From the NCBI GenBank assembly GCA_900095095.1, contig FMBT01000309.1, positions 62,001 through 126,000 on the forward strand: a stretch of 64,000 bases of DNA. Direction: 5' to 3'. Positions within the stretch are counted from its first letter, which is position 1. Every line of letters begins with the position of its first letter. Both the position numbers and the translations under genes were made by a program. Below the pieces are notes generated by a model. The model saw nothing but the letters and a program-made list of their open reading frames with translations, searched no databases and was not told the origin of the DNA. Shown piece after piece: positions 21,543 to 33,787 of this stretch. The DNA comes from Fragilariopsis cylindrus CCMP1102 (taxonomy: Eukaryota; Bacillariophyta; Bacillariophyceae; Bacillariales; Bacillariaceae).

Positions 21543-22844
21543 TCATTTATCATCTTGCAATAATAATTGTGTAGAAGAAGAAGATGATGACGATGACGAG
21601 TAATAATTGGTATCCTCTCTAACCATAGCTTCATTACGTATTATTCTCATACGTTGTATATCATCATTTGTTATTAGGTTGGTTTGTGGTAATCGTGGTT
21701 CGTAGTCAAAATCAGGAATGGTAGTATTTTGTATACAATTACTACAACATGTTGGAGTAGTAGTACTACTACTACTACTACAGTCGTTAATATTGGTATC
21801 AATATCAATCGGTGTGACCATTTCTTTTACAACAGCAGCTTTACCTCGTGTAACAAAATTACCATCAATATATCGTAATGCAAATCCAATTCTATTTGAA
21901 TTAGATTTATTCGGACCTGAATGATGTATATTATAAAACGAATGGATCGTCATTTGACCAGAACGTAATGGGACTGAAATAGGAATTTTTACATCGGCGG
22001 CACGAACTACATTATCAATTGTTTCTCTCGAAATATATTGTCCCATACTAAGCATATTGTTGTTATTGTTGTTGATGTTGCTATTGCTGTTATTTCCGTC
22101 GCTGCTGATAGATTCTTTTTCTTCTTTATTATTTATATTGGATTTGGACAATGATTCATTATTCTTTATATTATGTGGAAGTTGTTTCATTGTATTAATT
22201 GATTGTGGATAAAATGATAAACAACCTTCCTTAATACCCACCGGATCACTTAATGCAATCCAAATTGTACAACATTTGGATGGAGGATATAATCCAGCAT
22301 ATGTCGAATCTTGATGTGGTGCAAAATATCCTTTCGAGTTTGGTGGTTTTATATTAATATCAGAAGACCATAATAATAAATTATTTGTATTTCCTAAACA
22401 TTTTCGTACCATTGATATAATTTTAGGATGATGCGCAATTTTATCTAATGTTGGTAATATTAAATGTAATTTAAATCTTGATCTGACGTCGTCATTACTA
22501 CTAGTAGTATGATCATCATTACACGTAATATTACTAATATTATCCTTATTATTTCTGATGTCGCCATCGTCGATCATCGGACAATTTGCCTTCTGTCCAT
22601 TATTGTCAATGTCAATATTAAGTTCTGTTACAACTTCTAATAAAGCTGCTTGTGCTTCTTCTTGTGTTAACGCGTCAATAGGACCAACAAATCCATTCAT
22701 TTGAAAAGTATCTTCAATACTAGCAGCAGCAATATTATCATCCTCACCAGATATTATTATTCCTTTATGAAAGTTGCCACTGCATATTGTGGTTGTTGTA
22801 TTGTTGATTCCATCCTCCTCGCTCTGCTTTTCGATTCTATCCAT
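21543..22844 (-). CDS. Phytanoyl-CoA dioxygenase (PhyH)-family Fe(II)/2-oxoglutarate oxygenase
   Basis: A single exon of 433 residues. The double-stranded beta-helix core shows the iron-binding HxD motif in FAPHQDSTYAGLYPP, the beta-strand segment KCCTIWIALSDPVGIKEGCLSFYP, and the distal His and Arg in IHHSGPNKSNSNRIGFALRYI; these residues bind Fe(II) and 2-oxoglutarate. The family hydroxylates small molecules such as phytanoyl-CoA, or acts in secondary metabolism. Bacterial relatives with the HQD/LSD/EG pattern act on varied substrates, so the substrate is unknown. Two low-complexity Asn/Asp/Ser insertions (residues about 95-120 and 225-260) interrupt the fold. No targeting peptide is evident. 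The C-terminus is a Ser run. The frame is intact. Confidence 0.88.
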   Translation of the reverse strand: MDRIEKQSEEDGINNTTTTICSGNFHKGIIISGEDDNIAAASIEDTFQMNGFVGPIDALTQEEAQAALLEVVTELNIDIDNNGQKANCPMIDDGDIRNNKDNISNITCNDDHTTSSNDDVRSRFKLHLILPTLDKIAHHPKIISMVRKCLGNTNNLLLWSSDINIKPPNSKGYFAPHQDSTYAGLYPPSKCCTIWIALSDPVGIKEGCLSFYPQSINTMKQLPHNIKNNESLSKSNINNKEEKESISSDGNNSNSNINNNNNNMLSMGQYISRETIDNVVRAADVKIPISVPLRSGQMTIHSFYNIHHSGPNKSNSNRIGFALRYIDGNFVTRGKAAVVKEMVTPIDIDTNINDCSSSSSTTTPTCCSNCIQNTTIPDFDYEPRLPQTNLITNDDIQRMRIIRNEAMVREDTNYYSSSSSSSSSTQLLLQDDK

Positions 22845-23510
22845 ACTATTTATTTTTCGGGTTGGCTGGTGTTACCGTACAGTACGAAACGTCTTCGTTA
22901 AGAGATGCCAGCTCTGGTCACTACTTTCTTTATTGGTACCAAGATACCACGGCTGAATAAATAACTCTACTGTGGCATGTTATTATTAAACTCTGAAGTT
23001 CTTTCCTTTGTTATATATTTGTTGTCGCCTTGGCATGTGTATGGAACTTTCGCTGGTATTCGATTGGTCCCCCCTCTCTCTCTACAAGTAAGGACGATAA
23101 GAATGCTGCAGTATGTCACTCAACTGATATTGATGCTAATCTTCGCTACTGTATGTCTTGTCTTAATATATACAAAAAGTACCGTGTATGTCGATGATCG
23201 ATGATCATCATGGCGAATGATGTGTTATGTTGATGTTGTGGTTAAAAAGAATAATAATAAAGAATAAAATTCAAAATAAAGGGACAAGTAAGTTTATGTG
23301 ATAATATTCAGGGGTATAATATTTGCGCGCAGTCACAAATTCGAAATTTGGGTATATTATATACCCCCTTATTATCAAATCCCCCTTTAAAGATCTCTCA
23401 ATGAGCAATGAATCATCCAAACCAAAATCTTGTTCTTTGTTGCTTTCAATTTTTGACGACGAACGACACATAATTTGAAGGAGGAGTAGGAAAGAATATT
23501 AAGAAAAAAC
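22845..23510. other. Divergent promoter region
   Basis: The 5' flanks of the PhyH-like gene and QPRT. No gene is seen. Confidence 0.5.
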
Positions 23511-24425
23511 ATGACATCGACGGCTTCATCAGTATCATCAGAACAGGTTGATTTTAGTGCCTTGCTACCTCAAAATTTAGACCAGGTAATACAAGGTTGG
23601 CTAAGTGATGACATTCCATCTTTTGACGTAGGGGGTTTGGTGGTTGGAATGGAAGAAAAGAAAGCTAAATTATTGATGAAATCCACAGGCGTATTTGCTG
23701 GTAAGCCTTTTTTTGAACGTGTCTTTACTCTTCTCGGTTGTACAGTTGAATGGGAGGATGGTATTGCAATCGAGGGTGACCATAAACAAATTAATATTAA
23801 TGATGATGAAAAAATTTGCTTGGCTATTGTATCTGGTCCTGTTCGTAATATTTTACGAGGTGAACGTACAGCATTGAATACAATCAGTCGATGTTCGGGA
23901 GTGGCGACACTATCACGTGTAGCGTCTGATCGGGCCAAGAGTCTTGGATGGAAGGGTTATGTAGCAGGTACACGAAAAACAACTCCAGGGTTTCGAATTG
24001 TAGAAAAATATGGTCTCTTGATTGGTGGAGCTGCCACACATCGATTGGATTTGAGTCAAATGGTTATGTTGAAAGATAACCATATATGGTCCTGTGGTTC
24101 TATTGAAAAGGCAGTGAAGTTGGCACGTAAAGCAGCAGGATTCTCTCAAAAGATTGAGGTCGAATGTCAATCATTGGAAGATGCAATAGAGGCTGCAACT
24201 CATGGTGCTGATATTGTCATGTTGGACAATTTTGAACCTGATCAGTTAAGGAAAGACGCCGAAACTTTCAAGAATAAATTTCCTCATGTCCTTGTTGAAG
24301 CAAGTGGAGGAATCACGACGGAGACTATGCCAGACTACCTTTGCAAATATGTTGATATTGTTAGCCAAGGAAAGCTCACGCAAGGTTATCCTTGTGTTGA
24401 CTACAGTCTGAAGATAATTCATTAA
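23511..24425 (+). CDS. QPRT: Nicotinate-nucleotide pyrophosphorylase (quinolinate phosphoribosyltransferase)
   Basis: This enzyme converts quinolinate and PRPP to nicotinate mononucleotide, CO2 and PPi in de novo NAD synthesis. An intact single exon of 304 residues matches the normal family length. Signatures are clear: RGERTALNTISRCSGVAT, GTRKTTPGFRIVEKYG, GGAATHRLDLSQMVMLKDNH, IEVECQSLEDAIEA, DIVMLDNF, and VEASGGIT. These include the substrate-binding Arg, Lys and His and the metal/phosphate-site acidic residues. The N-terminus (MTSTASSVSSEQVDF) gives no clear signal peptide, so the enzyme is probably cytosolic. Confidence 0.96.
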   Translation: MTSTASSVSSEQVDFSALLPQNLDQVIQGWLSDDIPSFDVGGLVVGMEEKKAKLLMKSTGVFAGKPFFERVFTLLGCTVEWEDGIAIEGDHKQININDDEKICLAIVSGPVRNILRGERTALNTISRCSGVATLSRVASDRAKSLGWKGYVAGTRKTTPGFRIVEKYGLLIGGAATHRLDLSQMVMLKDNHIWSCGSIEKAVKLARKAAGFSQKIEVECQSLEDAIEAATHGADIVMLDNFEPDQLRKDAETFKNKFPHVLVEASGGITTETMPDYLCKYVDIVSQGKLTQGYPCVDYSLKIIH

Positions 24426-24565
24426 CTATTAATATTATTATTATAGTAGATGTTACGACGACATTTCGATCAACTCTAGATAAATCTCTCTCGAACTATA
24501 TAAACATCGGAAATTGCGTTGGTGATACCGAATGCTTTAAAATATTACTGAAAAATGGTAAACGC

Positions 24566-27500
24566 TCAGGGGTTTTTCTTCATCCCATCTGTTTTCGAGA
24601 AAGATGCGGCACGACGTCGTGCTTGATCCATCAACGAGGGTTGTCCCTGATCGACCTCTCCATACGAGTCGATTCGTTTTAATACAGGTTTTTTCCAAAT
24701 GTTAGGAGAATTGCGACCACTGGACGACGAATCAGACATTGCGTCTTCCAATATAAATGGCTCGCTCTGTGTACGCCTGTGCCTGTTCGTCCTCTTTTTT
24801 TCTTTTTCTAAATTTTTTGGTGGAATTATTTTTTTAGTTCTAGTAGAACTTTGAATCGGTCCATTCAATTGATTATACAGGTTTTCCAATCTCTTCTTCT
24901 TTTTTCGCTTTGATTTTTTGCGCTCTTCGTTGCATACAGTTCTCGGTGAGCTCGAGTTCAGCGTCGTGGATTTTGAAGCCGGAATTAAAGCGGATGCAGG
25001 ATTTTTCAAAACCAATGATTGTACGGGCAACTTAACAGACGGTTTCGAAATAGCTTCTACAGTTTTCAAAGTCCCGGACGGAAACTTGGAATTATTATTC
25101 TCTAGTTGGAAGTTGGCTTCAATGTCATCTTGGCTCACTGAAGTGAAATTATCCTCCGTATTCAATGTATCTGAATCATCGTCTGAATCGGTCTCGTAGT
25201 CATAATCACTTTCATCAAGAGTATGTAACTTTCCGTCATAGTCCATTACCAATGGTTTCCCTTCTTTACCTGGCTCACAGAGTGCCTCTGGAATAGCTTG
25301 AATGTCACCACGAGACCGTTGCTTTTCATAAAAGACCGTTTGCCGAGATATGTGTAGGGCCACAAAGACCGCTACTGTCAATAAAGGGAAAACAGCAGAA
25401 TAATCTCCAGCAGCTTTAAGATTACGTAATGCGTTGTCCTTGGGAACAAAAGCATCTATACTTAGGGTCAAAATTAGTATAATTGCCATGTGCGCTCGAA
25501 CTGCAAAACAGTGCAAAACATTGTGGTTAGGAATATAGTTCAAATGCTCCGTTGTTTTCTTTCTACTTTCTCAAAAAAATACAAATACGAAGTATGAATG
25601 AACTTACATGTCACGACATGTGTTGCACCCATAATACAAAGGAGCGCAACACACGGGTATTGTGTCAGCGAAGTAGATGTTCCTAGCCAGTTTGATGCAA
25701 TTGTTGCAAATTCCACAAAAAATTGGGATGCAGCTGCTCCAACAAACAACGGTGCCCAGAAGTGTCCACCTACTATGCCGGTTGAAAGACTCAGACCAGT
25801 GACGAAGATCTTTGCAACCACGACTGCTATCGAGCATCCGATACTAAGACCCGGTCCCTCGCTTTGGTTAACCATGCATTGGCCAAGAGCTACTAGAGCT
25901 GCAGTAGGCTCATCGCCTTGACCAAAAATTGGCAGGGGTGTTGTTCTTCTGTCTATCATGGTCTGTAATTGAGCCTCGCCCCAAAACATAACATGGGGCA
26001 GAAACATCCCAATGGTACCAACAATAGTACCCGCAATTGTACTGGTCAAAGCAGCTCGTGTTGGCTTGTGAGGGATCAACCTAGCAAAAGACGGGCAAGC
26101 TTTATATTTATCCGCTTTTGAAGGCTTCTTTTCCGACAAATAAACTGGATTGATAATCGGGGTCGATTCACCGGGATGTTCTATGTCGTTGGTGCTAGTC
26201 GTTGTAGATGGGCTACTGCAGCCATCACGTAGATGATGTACACATTTCTTTACTTTTTTCACGCTGAACGTATAAAAAATCCCAAGAGCACCACCAAAAA
26301 GACCATAAATGATAGCGTCCTTGAAGATGTAACTGGGCAAACTTTCGTTCAAAAAAGGATACTGGAACATCCCTGTCACATCATTGTTGGTAACTATTCG
26401 GTTGATCAAGACAGCAACGATAGAGGCAATGGTTGCTGGTGACAACGCCTCAAAATATTGAAGTCCCATGCGATGTGGTAGCTCCATGACAAAAATTCCT
26501 CCAGCAAGTGGAAAGCCAAACATCCCTCCAATCGCCGCAGAGGCCGCCGTGAGATTCATTACTCGAGCTTGTAAAAGGGATTGACGACATATACGTCCAA
26601 GGCAAGAACCTATCATTCCAGCGGTAAGTATAAGTGGCAGTTCAGGACCGAGAGAAAGACCGGATGCCATTCCGACTGTAGAAACAATGAATGTCGGTAC
26701 GAATGTACGAGAGTCTTGAATGCCATTCGAATGTAGAGTATGAATCCAATCATCTTGGGTTGGGATTGGAATAGTCAAGGAATTCACGACGTATGCAAGA
26801 ATACCACTAAGTACTCCTGGTGTTATCCACATGTAATGATAAAGCGGAAAGGCTCCGTTTAAGTCGGTAAAAAACCCCCATTCCAGTAGCTTTTCGGGGA
26901 TTGTCCTCCAAGTGAATTCTAAGCAAGCATCTATGAGAAGTTTCCAACCAGCAGTAAATATTCCCATGAATACGCCAAGAACGACAGCCCAACAAAATTG
27001 CTGAAGGGAAGTGAATTCAGGATAAAATGGATTGTAAAATAACCACCGAATTATGCCCGCAACAGACCAATTCATAGTACTTTCAAAATAAGGCACACCT
27101 TCGTCATCATACACAACGTCCTTTGAAAGCCAACCAGAAATATCTACGTTCTTCGTGATTCGAATAGAGAAAGTGTTGTATCCTTTTGAACCTTCGCTAC
27201 TTTCTTCATCCTCATCAATGGTGGGTGGTGCTGGATTGGTTGAGTGAGCTTTTTGACGAGGGCTGACGTTGGTCGAGCCATAGCTCTGAGAGTGCTGTGT
27301 ATTACTTGCTTGCTGCGTAGGATAATTATCCGATATCTTGTCAGGCAATTTTTTTCCAGACTTGTATCCTGAGTTAATTCCTTCTGACACTATCCCTTGT
27401 GACAGAGGCCCGGAAGGAGCTGGTTGACGAAAGTATACCCCAGAATTGACAGAGAATAGACTAGACCGTCTCCTGCCGGCTTTGTTGCCAATTTGTTGCC

Positions 27501-28200
27501 CTCCCGAGTCGTCTTCGTCGTCAGATTTGGAGATACCAAATAGCGGACTCTCAGTGTTTAATTCCGCACAGGGTTCGCCGGCACTGTCTCGGGAACCTTC
27601 GTCGTTCAACAAATTTGTCCCAACAAGACTCTTTCGCTGACTCGCTACGCTAGGAAATGATAGCGTCGAATAACGAAGAGAGTCTCGTTGATGAGTCCAA
27701 TCACGCCGTCCAGCCATCAGTTTGTGATCGTTGCTATCAGGAGAGAAATTAAAAAGAGGATCGTCATCTTCAGTGTTCGAGTTCGAGTTTTCGGGTGAAA
27801 TTAAACGATATGGATCATCGATGCTTCCTAGAGAAGAATTCCGCGAAAACCGACGAGGAGGAGGAGGTATTCCCCTGCTGTATTCATTCTTCACTTTTAT
27901 CCTCCTACGAGGGTAGCCATCCTGTAAAACTTTTGACTGATTCGAATCTGAAGATTGGAAATCATTTGCGATAACATTGCCATGGTGAGAGTCGGACACA
28001 ATAGTTCCTTGATAGAATGCATTCTTTGTAGATCCATCAGAATCGCTTCTAAGTCTAATTCCCTCCATGGTCCTTCCCTTTTTATGACCGCGTCGTCTTT
28101 GTCGTCGTCGACGACGGCGAAGTTGACCACGAGCGGTGGACCCTTTTGCATGCTGGGGATTAATGTGTTCGTGTTCGATCAAATTATTAGATTTTTCCAT
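24566..28200 (-). CDS. CLC-family chloride channel/transporter with long disordered termini
   Basis: Exon 1 is 28200-25608 and exon 2 is 25500-24566, giving 1175 residues. The first 340 residues are basic then Ser/Asn-rich and disordered. Membrane helices follow from about 375, with CLC landmarks ASGLSLGPELPLI (anion-site loop), GGMFGFPLAGGIFVMELP, GGHFWAPLFVGAAASQF, and IMGATHVVTFRAHMAII across the splice. CLC proteins move chloride or nitrate, as channels or H+ exchangers. The usual GKEGP gating Glu is replaced by Leu (SLGPE), so proton-coupled exchange is unlikely. The C-terminal 250 residues are disordered and acidic then Lys/Arg-rich; no CBS pair is recognised. Splicing keeps frame with no correction. 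Membrane location (plasma membrane or vacuole) is not decided. Confidence 0.9.
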
Positions 28201-28756
28201 TATCTAACTTGTAATCGTTCGGTGTCTATTACGAAATTTCACATCTACTAGTAGCCGGGAACGATGTTAACGGACTCTCTAGAGGAGTTTTGTTTTTTTG
28301 ACATCGGATTTCTCTTCAGTTAATAGTCACACTTCTTCGACTGACAGCTAACTGTGAGGGCTGTTCTAACATTCTTTTTAATTACATGATCGAGTTGTAT
28401 GTGAGTTGCATGTGCATGAAGAGCGAAAGCAGGTTAACGTCGTCAGATTTGTACTGTACTGTACAGCATAAACATTGTAATCTTAAAAGTAAATAAGTTT
28501 TTTTAATGTATGGTACAGTACTTATCAAATATGCTTCGCCTAAAATTTGGGACGCGGAAAAAGCGCATTTGGCATTCCCGGCAATCGTGTTTACGGGATT
28601 AAAAATATTAACTTAAAAGAGGATTATGTTGTGATTAGTACCATCTATCATCCAACATTCATCAGTTCAACTCTATCTCACTTTCCTTACTTATCTAAAT
28701 CAACCGAAAGATTGAACCAATTGACAACACCAAACAAACGATAGGGATGTCACATC
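28201..28756. other. Divergent promoter region
   Basis: The 5' flanks of the CLC gene and the small Cys-bearing protein. Tandem TACTGTAC-type motifs sit near 28451-28466 and 28510. No gene is seen; a 65-codon frame at 28547 is not protein-like. Confidence 0.5.
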
Positions 28757-29215
28757 ATGACTAGCAAGGCCAACAATGAAAAAAGAACATTATATGAATC
28801 TGTTTGTGTTGTTGATAGCACCAACGGCAGTAATGGCTCACTCAAGGATGGTGTTAATGTGGTAGCTGCTTCTACCCTATTTAAGCAAAGCTACTTGATG
28901 AAGATGGGTCTAATTACAGTGTGTATGTGTGTGTTTCTCTTAGGTTTGGTCACTAGTTCCTGGCTACTACAAATACCACTGACGGATGGATATGACCAGG
29001 TACTTTACAGGCCGTCTTTGGCTCTGGGAGACCTGGATGACCCTTTGGTTCTGGGATATTTGGGAGATCCAGAATGTGCAGTTTGTCCAAGTGGTTATGA
29101 AGCTACTACTACAGTTAATAACTTATATATTCCTTCCGCTTCTCCTTTTGGATACTACTGCATAATATGGGAGTTGTATTGTATGAAGTATTATATGGTC
29201 CAGAGATTTTTATGA
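28757..29215 (+). CDS. Small single-pass membrane protein with a Cys pair, unknown
   Basis: The open frame has 152 residues. There is one strong membrane segment (residues about 50-70, MGLITVCMCVFLLGLVTSSW), then an acidic outer part with GDPECAVCPSGYEATTTVNN. No signal peptide lies at the extreme N-terminus, so it would be a type II protein. The Cys-x2-Cys pair could bind metal or form a disulfide. No family is recognised. The C-terminus after about residue 128 (YYCIIWELYCMKYY) looks less protein-like, so a further exon or a frame change near 29150 is possible. Confidence 0.5.
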   Translation: MTSKANNEKRTLYESVCVVDSTNGSNGSLKDGVNVVAASTLFKQSYLMKMGLITVCMCVFLLGLVTSSWLLQIPLTDGYDQVLYRPSLALGDLDDPLVLGYLGDPECAVCPSGYEATTTVNNLYIPSASPFGYYCIIWELYCMKYYMVQRFL

Positions 29216-29771
29216 AACTGTAACTCACTGATTATCATGGCCATGATTCTACACATACATCAGCATTATATATTGAATTACATATCAAAATATTCACTAT
29301 GAAAATATTGAGTTGAGGTTGTTAGTTGGGACGAGGTACAAATAAAAATTTAGAAGCATTGAAAATTACAGTGAGATCCCACCTCCCTTCAAGCCCTCCT
29401 CTGTAGTAGCTTCTTTAGAATTTCTAGAATAATAATCCAGCATTGTTACCAAACAAACAAAAACTATAGATCTATTTTGTGTGTAAACTTTTATGTCTAG
29501 CTAGCTACTATCGTAGTGTTTTTACGTTCCGTTTTGGTGTATTATTATTGTGATGTCAAATAAATCCATTTTCAATACGCGCAGTGTATCGCGAGAGAGA
29601 GCTTCACGCGATAATTTCGACGCACCTTTGAACCTCAAACAGCGATAAATCACAATATTGAATTAACAAGACTTATAATAATGAACAATAAACAATTACA
29701 CAATACCATCTACACTTTCAACTTGTATCTTGTTTTGTAATGGTATTGAGAATTGATACTATGTAAATTGA
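29216..29771. other. Intergenic region
   Basis: The 3' flank of the small membrane protein and the 5' flank of PIG-C. No gene or repeat of note is seen. Confidence 0.5.
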
Positions 29772-31170
29772 ATGAAATATAGGACTATGAACAGCAGCAA
29801 TAACAATGGCAATACAAGTACCAGCAATCGCCGTCTATGGCTAAGTCCCGAGGATCTATCCAACCTGACTAGCTGTAATAATAATAATAATAATAATCGA
29901 CGGCGATCAAATAAAAATGTACGGACAACCAAAGAAGACGACGAGAAGAAGAAGAAGAAGAAGAAGAGGAGGAGGATGCAGCATTATCAATAACAAGTGC
30001 TGCAACGACGAGGAAAAGGAGTGTAGACACTTACGAAACAATATTTAATCATTTCTCATTGAAACCGAAGCCGAAATCTTTGATTCTTCTTTTGTCAAAT
30101 ACGATGGTTTTTGTTCAAGAATTCGTTCTGACGTGTCTTCTACTTGCTGGACACCGAGCAGCTTTATTAGAAGAGTTAGACTATCGTCGTCGACTCGAAC
30201 AACTTGGTAGCAGTGGTAGTGGTAGTAGTAGTAATCGTAATCCTAGTGTGAGTATTCATTCATCTCGATTACTTACATCTCTTGGATTGATATGGCTGAC
30301 ATTGATCGTGGCTGTCGTTAAAAATCGATTTGCAAATTCGAAACGATATACGATACGACATCGATTTACTGATTTTTTATTAATGGCAATATTATTAAGA
30401 TTCTTATCTGCTGTTCTAAAAACACTCACGGCATCGTATTCCTCTGATACGGTGTATGTATTGTCTACTGTTAGTTTATTTCTACATTTGGTGACATGTA
30501 ATTATGATTACGCAAATGGATACGACGACGACGACGACGACAACGACAACAACGTCGAGGGCGACGAAAATGATGATAATACAATAATTGCTTCCAACAT
30601 CAGGAAGAAAAATCAAGAACGACCAACTTTTAAAGGCGGTATGATATCACTAACGTCAGCATTCTTTGCAACTACCCTACTTGCAAGTCGACTCGAAAGT
30701 AACGCTGCAGTATATATCTTTATCTGTTCTTCGGTTGTATTGTTTGCTCTATATCCCGCTGCTCGTCATCTAGTGGCCGTTAAATCAAGGCATGTTGGGA
30801 AATGGAGTAAGTCAAAATGAATAAATAAATCGTGGTTTTAGCAATTCGTTGGTCGGTATCAGTTAGTCACAAAACGAATAAATTTTTGACATGGCGAGTA
30901 TAATTCTTTTTCTTCTGTTTCCTCCCCCTCTCCCTCTATTATTAGCTAATACATTTTTTTATTTCCTTCGTTTAAACAAATTGCATCTCAGTACCTATGC
31001 TTGTATCAGGAATTCTCACCATGGCATTAATCATATTGTTGGAGCCGGCAGAAACTTTGATGGTGTTGGTAATTACATCGTTTATAGGAATATTCGTTCC
31101 AATTTGGAAGTATTACTTGCAGTATTACAAGATAAAACTGAGAGGACCATGGGATATAGCTCATGTATAG
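29772..31170 (+). CDS. PIGC: GPI-anchor GlcNAc-transferase subunit C (PIG-C/GPI2)
   Basis: PIG-C is a membrane subunit of the complex that adds GlcNAc to phosphatidylinositol, the first step of GPI-anchor synthesis in the ER. Exon 1 is 29772-30806 and exon 2 is 30992-31170. Diagnostic parts are SAVLKTLTASYSSDTVYVLS with a following FLHLVTCNYDY, SLTSAFFATTLLASRL, VLFALYPAARH, and the conserved C-terminus LRGPWDIAHV joined by the splice. An Asp/Asn-rich loop of about 40 residues replaces the short cytosolic loop. The Asn-rich N-terminal 70 residues lie in another frame and join through a purine-rich tract at about 29936-29975 that seems to lack one base; corrected length is 404 residues. The usual N-terminal PDNYTD motif is not seen. 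Confidence 0.85.
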
Positions 31171-31886
31171 GCTGTATTGAATATAATGGTATGGGATCTC
31201 CAATAGAAAAATATCTGACGGACCCTCAACGGACCGGACAGGACCGATTCTGCCAGAACGGCTACTTCTTCATCTTCGTCGTCGTCTGAGCATGTCACAA
31301 GGAAACGGCTAGTCGAAAAAATTCAGCAATATGATCGCAATCGTAAACGCACTGAATCGATATTTGGATATTGAATACTTGGTACGTATAAGCCAAAAAA
31401 ACCTCACTAATACTATGTTGTGATTACTGTAAGACTAAGCCATTTTGGGTCGATAAGAAATATTTCAGTTCAATTTCCATTTTGCTACCACAATACTAAA
31501 GTGATTTTGGAATAAAGTACCGAACCATTGATGAGTTATTTATTTTGAATTGTAAGAACATTAAACATCAGTTAAGATAGTAAAAATATGAAAACAGTTC
31601 GGATACGACGACGACGACGACAACAGCAACAAAATATGAATCATTTTAATATTGGCATGTCAAGCCAGTAAAGCAGCTGTCCATTGGACATTCATCTGCG
31701 AGTACTGAGTACCGCAGGAGGGAGAAAAAAGAAACATAGCCTGTGAATTTCTGAGCCGAAGAATCATCGTGAGTTAGAGATAGAAGACACCGAAGATAAT
31801 TTCGGAAGTTTATTGTTGAAGATTGAGTAGAATTCTATATTCAAATAAAATGGAATGTTTTTTAATCTTAAATAACCGACCGAAGC
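31171..31886. other. Convergent 3' intergenic region
   Basis: The 3' flanks of PIG-C and the MFS gene. It contains a short CGA repeat near 31602-31621; no gene is seen. Confidence 0.5.
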
Positions 31887-33787
31887 CTAATACATCCTTC
31901 TCTCACTAACGTTATTGGATGCTGTCTTAAATTCATCTAGAGACAAACCAATGTCTGTGCTACCGTAGGTAGGCTTTGCGCGATATCCTCTAATGATTGC
32001 CTCTAGAGAGAGTCTTGAACGGTAGTCCATATATGGTATTATCATTAGGGCAAGTAAAACCGAAAGCTGGAGTAAATGTAGTGATATCCATAATCCTTCA
32101 AAACAGTTTTCGTCATTCGAAGTATTAGTATTAGTCTTAGTTGTTGCTGTTGTTTGTGAGTCTAAATGACAATCCCCTTGCACAGCATCATTTAGCGGAG
32201 TCATTAGCAATTGAACAATTCCAGCAATTGCAAATCCAATGCCTAATAATATTCCAAAATATTTGAAACCAAGACGGCTTGTTAAGGAAGCGATGAAAAC
32301 AGGGTATAGAAAAGAGCGATACATGGTATAGCAAAAAAAGCTTACAACCGTCATGGTGTGACTCTTGCTAAAGAAGAGCAAGATTATCATCTGTATCTGT
32401 CCAAAGATGAACGTCATTGCAGTGCATACCTCAACCCCGAATTTGTCAATGAGATATCCAGCGAAAATTGACGCCATGACTCCTGACGACATAATCGACG
32501 TAAACGTTTTTGCTAGTTCGTGTTGAACAGTAGAAGAGAATAGCCCAAGATCGGCAAGTTCTGTTGATATCGAAGATACGTAGAAGTTGGTAACGAATGT
32601 AGATATCCAGAAGAAAAACGAAGAACGTAGATAGCTTGCACTGCATAGTTGTTTGAAAAATGGTTGATCTTTCAAACTTATTATTGCTTCAGCTTCCGAA
32701 TCTTCAGTTTCCATTGCTTCTTTTGATAGGAGGAATGATTCGGTCCGTAGACAGTTTGCACGTAACCTGGAATTCAGTGGCTGTTCAATCTTCAATGACA
32801 GTCCACTTGGTGCAACTGACTGGATATGAATGTGATCATGATCATCAAAGACATGGTGATGACGGTTCTCGTGAATGACACCAAGTTCAGAAGCGGGGTT
32901 ACTGTTACTTGACGTACTAGATGTAATGATAAGACGATCAATCTCCGCTAATTGTCCTCCTCCTTCTTCTTCTTCAACTTCCAGTTGATATTTTTCTTCT
33001 CTGTCGACTTTGTCATCTCCCATTGTTTTGAAAGGCTCGTCTGGATATAAGAAAAACGCACCAACAGCGAGCGCGGTGGCAAGTACCGAATAGTATCTAA
33101 AAAGAGTGTAAAAGTCAGCAAATTCAAAGCGTTCCCACATATAGGCAAATATATTCAATACACTGAAACTAATCGCGATGGAACCATTGAGACAACTCAT
33201 TGTTAGATTTTGAATACCTGGAAAGAGATTAGCGATGTGTATAATTGATACAGCCACCCCAGGACCACCAAATGCAACGACACATGCACCGGTAGCAAAC
33301 TGTGCAAAGCTATTCGATTCCGCTAGCATGTGACTACCGATTGCAATTATTAGACAAGAAACGACAGAACTGATACGTGGACCGAACGTGTCTAAGATAA
33401 TACCAAGAAAAAAAGAAGAGACCATACCGATGCTAGTAGTCCACGAGAATACAAGTGTCGTCTTTTCTAGTTCTATTCCAGCACCTCCTTTACTTATAGG
33501 CGCTATCAGCATCTATTTTTTTTGACGGAAAGAAAGGGGGAAAAATCAGAATCAAATTCGACAAAGATAGACGGTCATGTGAGTATGGTCATGACCGACT
33601 GTAATGATAATAACGAAAAGTTGTTATTTTTTATTTTTAAACTCACCGTACTATCGATACTAGCCCAGCCATACATAATCCCTCCGAGAAGTCCATTTTG
33701 TAAAATCGCAAATAGGAGCAGTATAATCCTCGTCCTTCGTGACGGTGGACTTTTGGGATCAGTCTTTCTCTTTCTAAAACAATTCAT
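31887..33787 (-). CDS. Major facilitator superfamily transporter (SLC43/LAT3-like)
   Basis: Exon 1 is 33787-33647 and exon 2 is 33512-31887, giving 588 residues. The product has about 12 hydrophobic helices in two halves around a long acidic cytosolic loop (residues about 230-330, EVEEEEGGG then DHDHIHIQ). The first helix leads to GIMYGWASIDS; loop 2-3 reads GIILDTFGPRISSVVS, matching the MFS G-x-x-x-D-x-x-G-x-R rule, with a second-half counterpart AGYLIDKFGVEV. The GW-x-x-ID element, large middle loop and ISTFVTNFYVSSI are typical of the SLC43/FMP42 group (amino-acid or nucleobase carriers), but the substrate is not decided by sequence. The intron joins in phase 0. Confidence 0.85.

Noticed and set aside
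28547-28744. A 65-codon frame before the small membrane protein
   Set aside because: It overlaps the presumed promoter and 5' leader and has no protein-like pattern.
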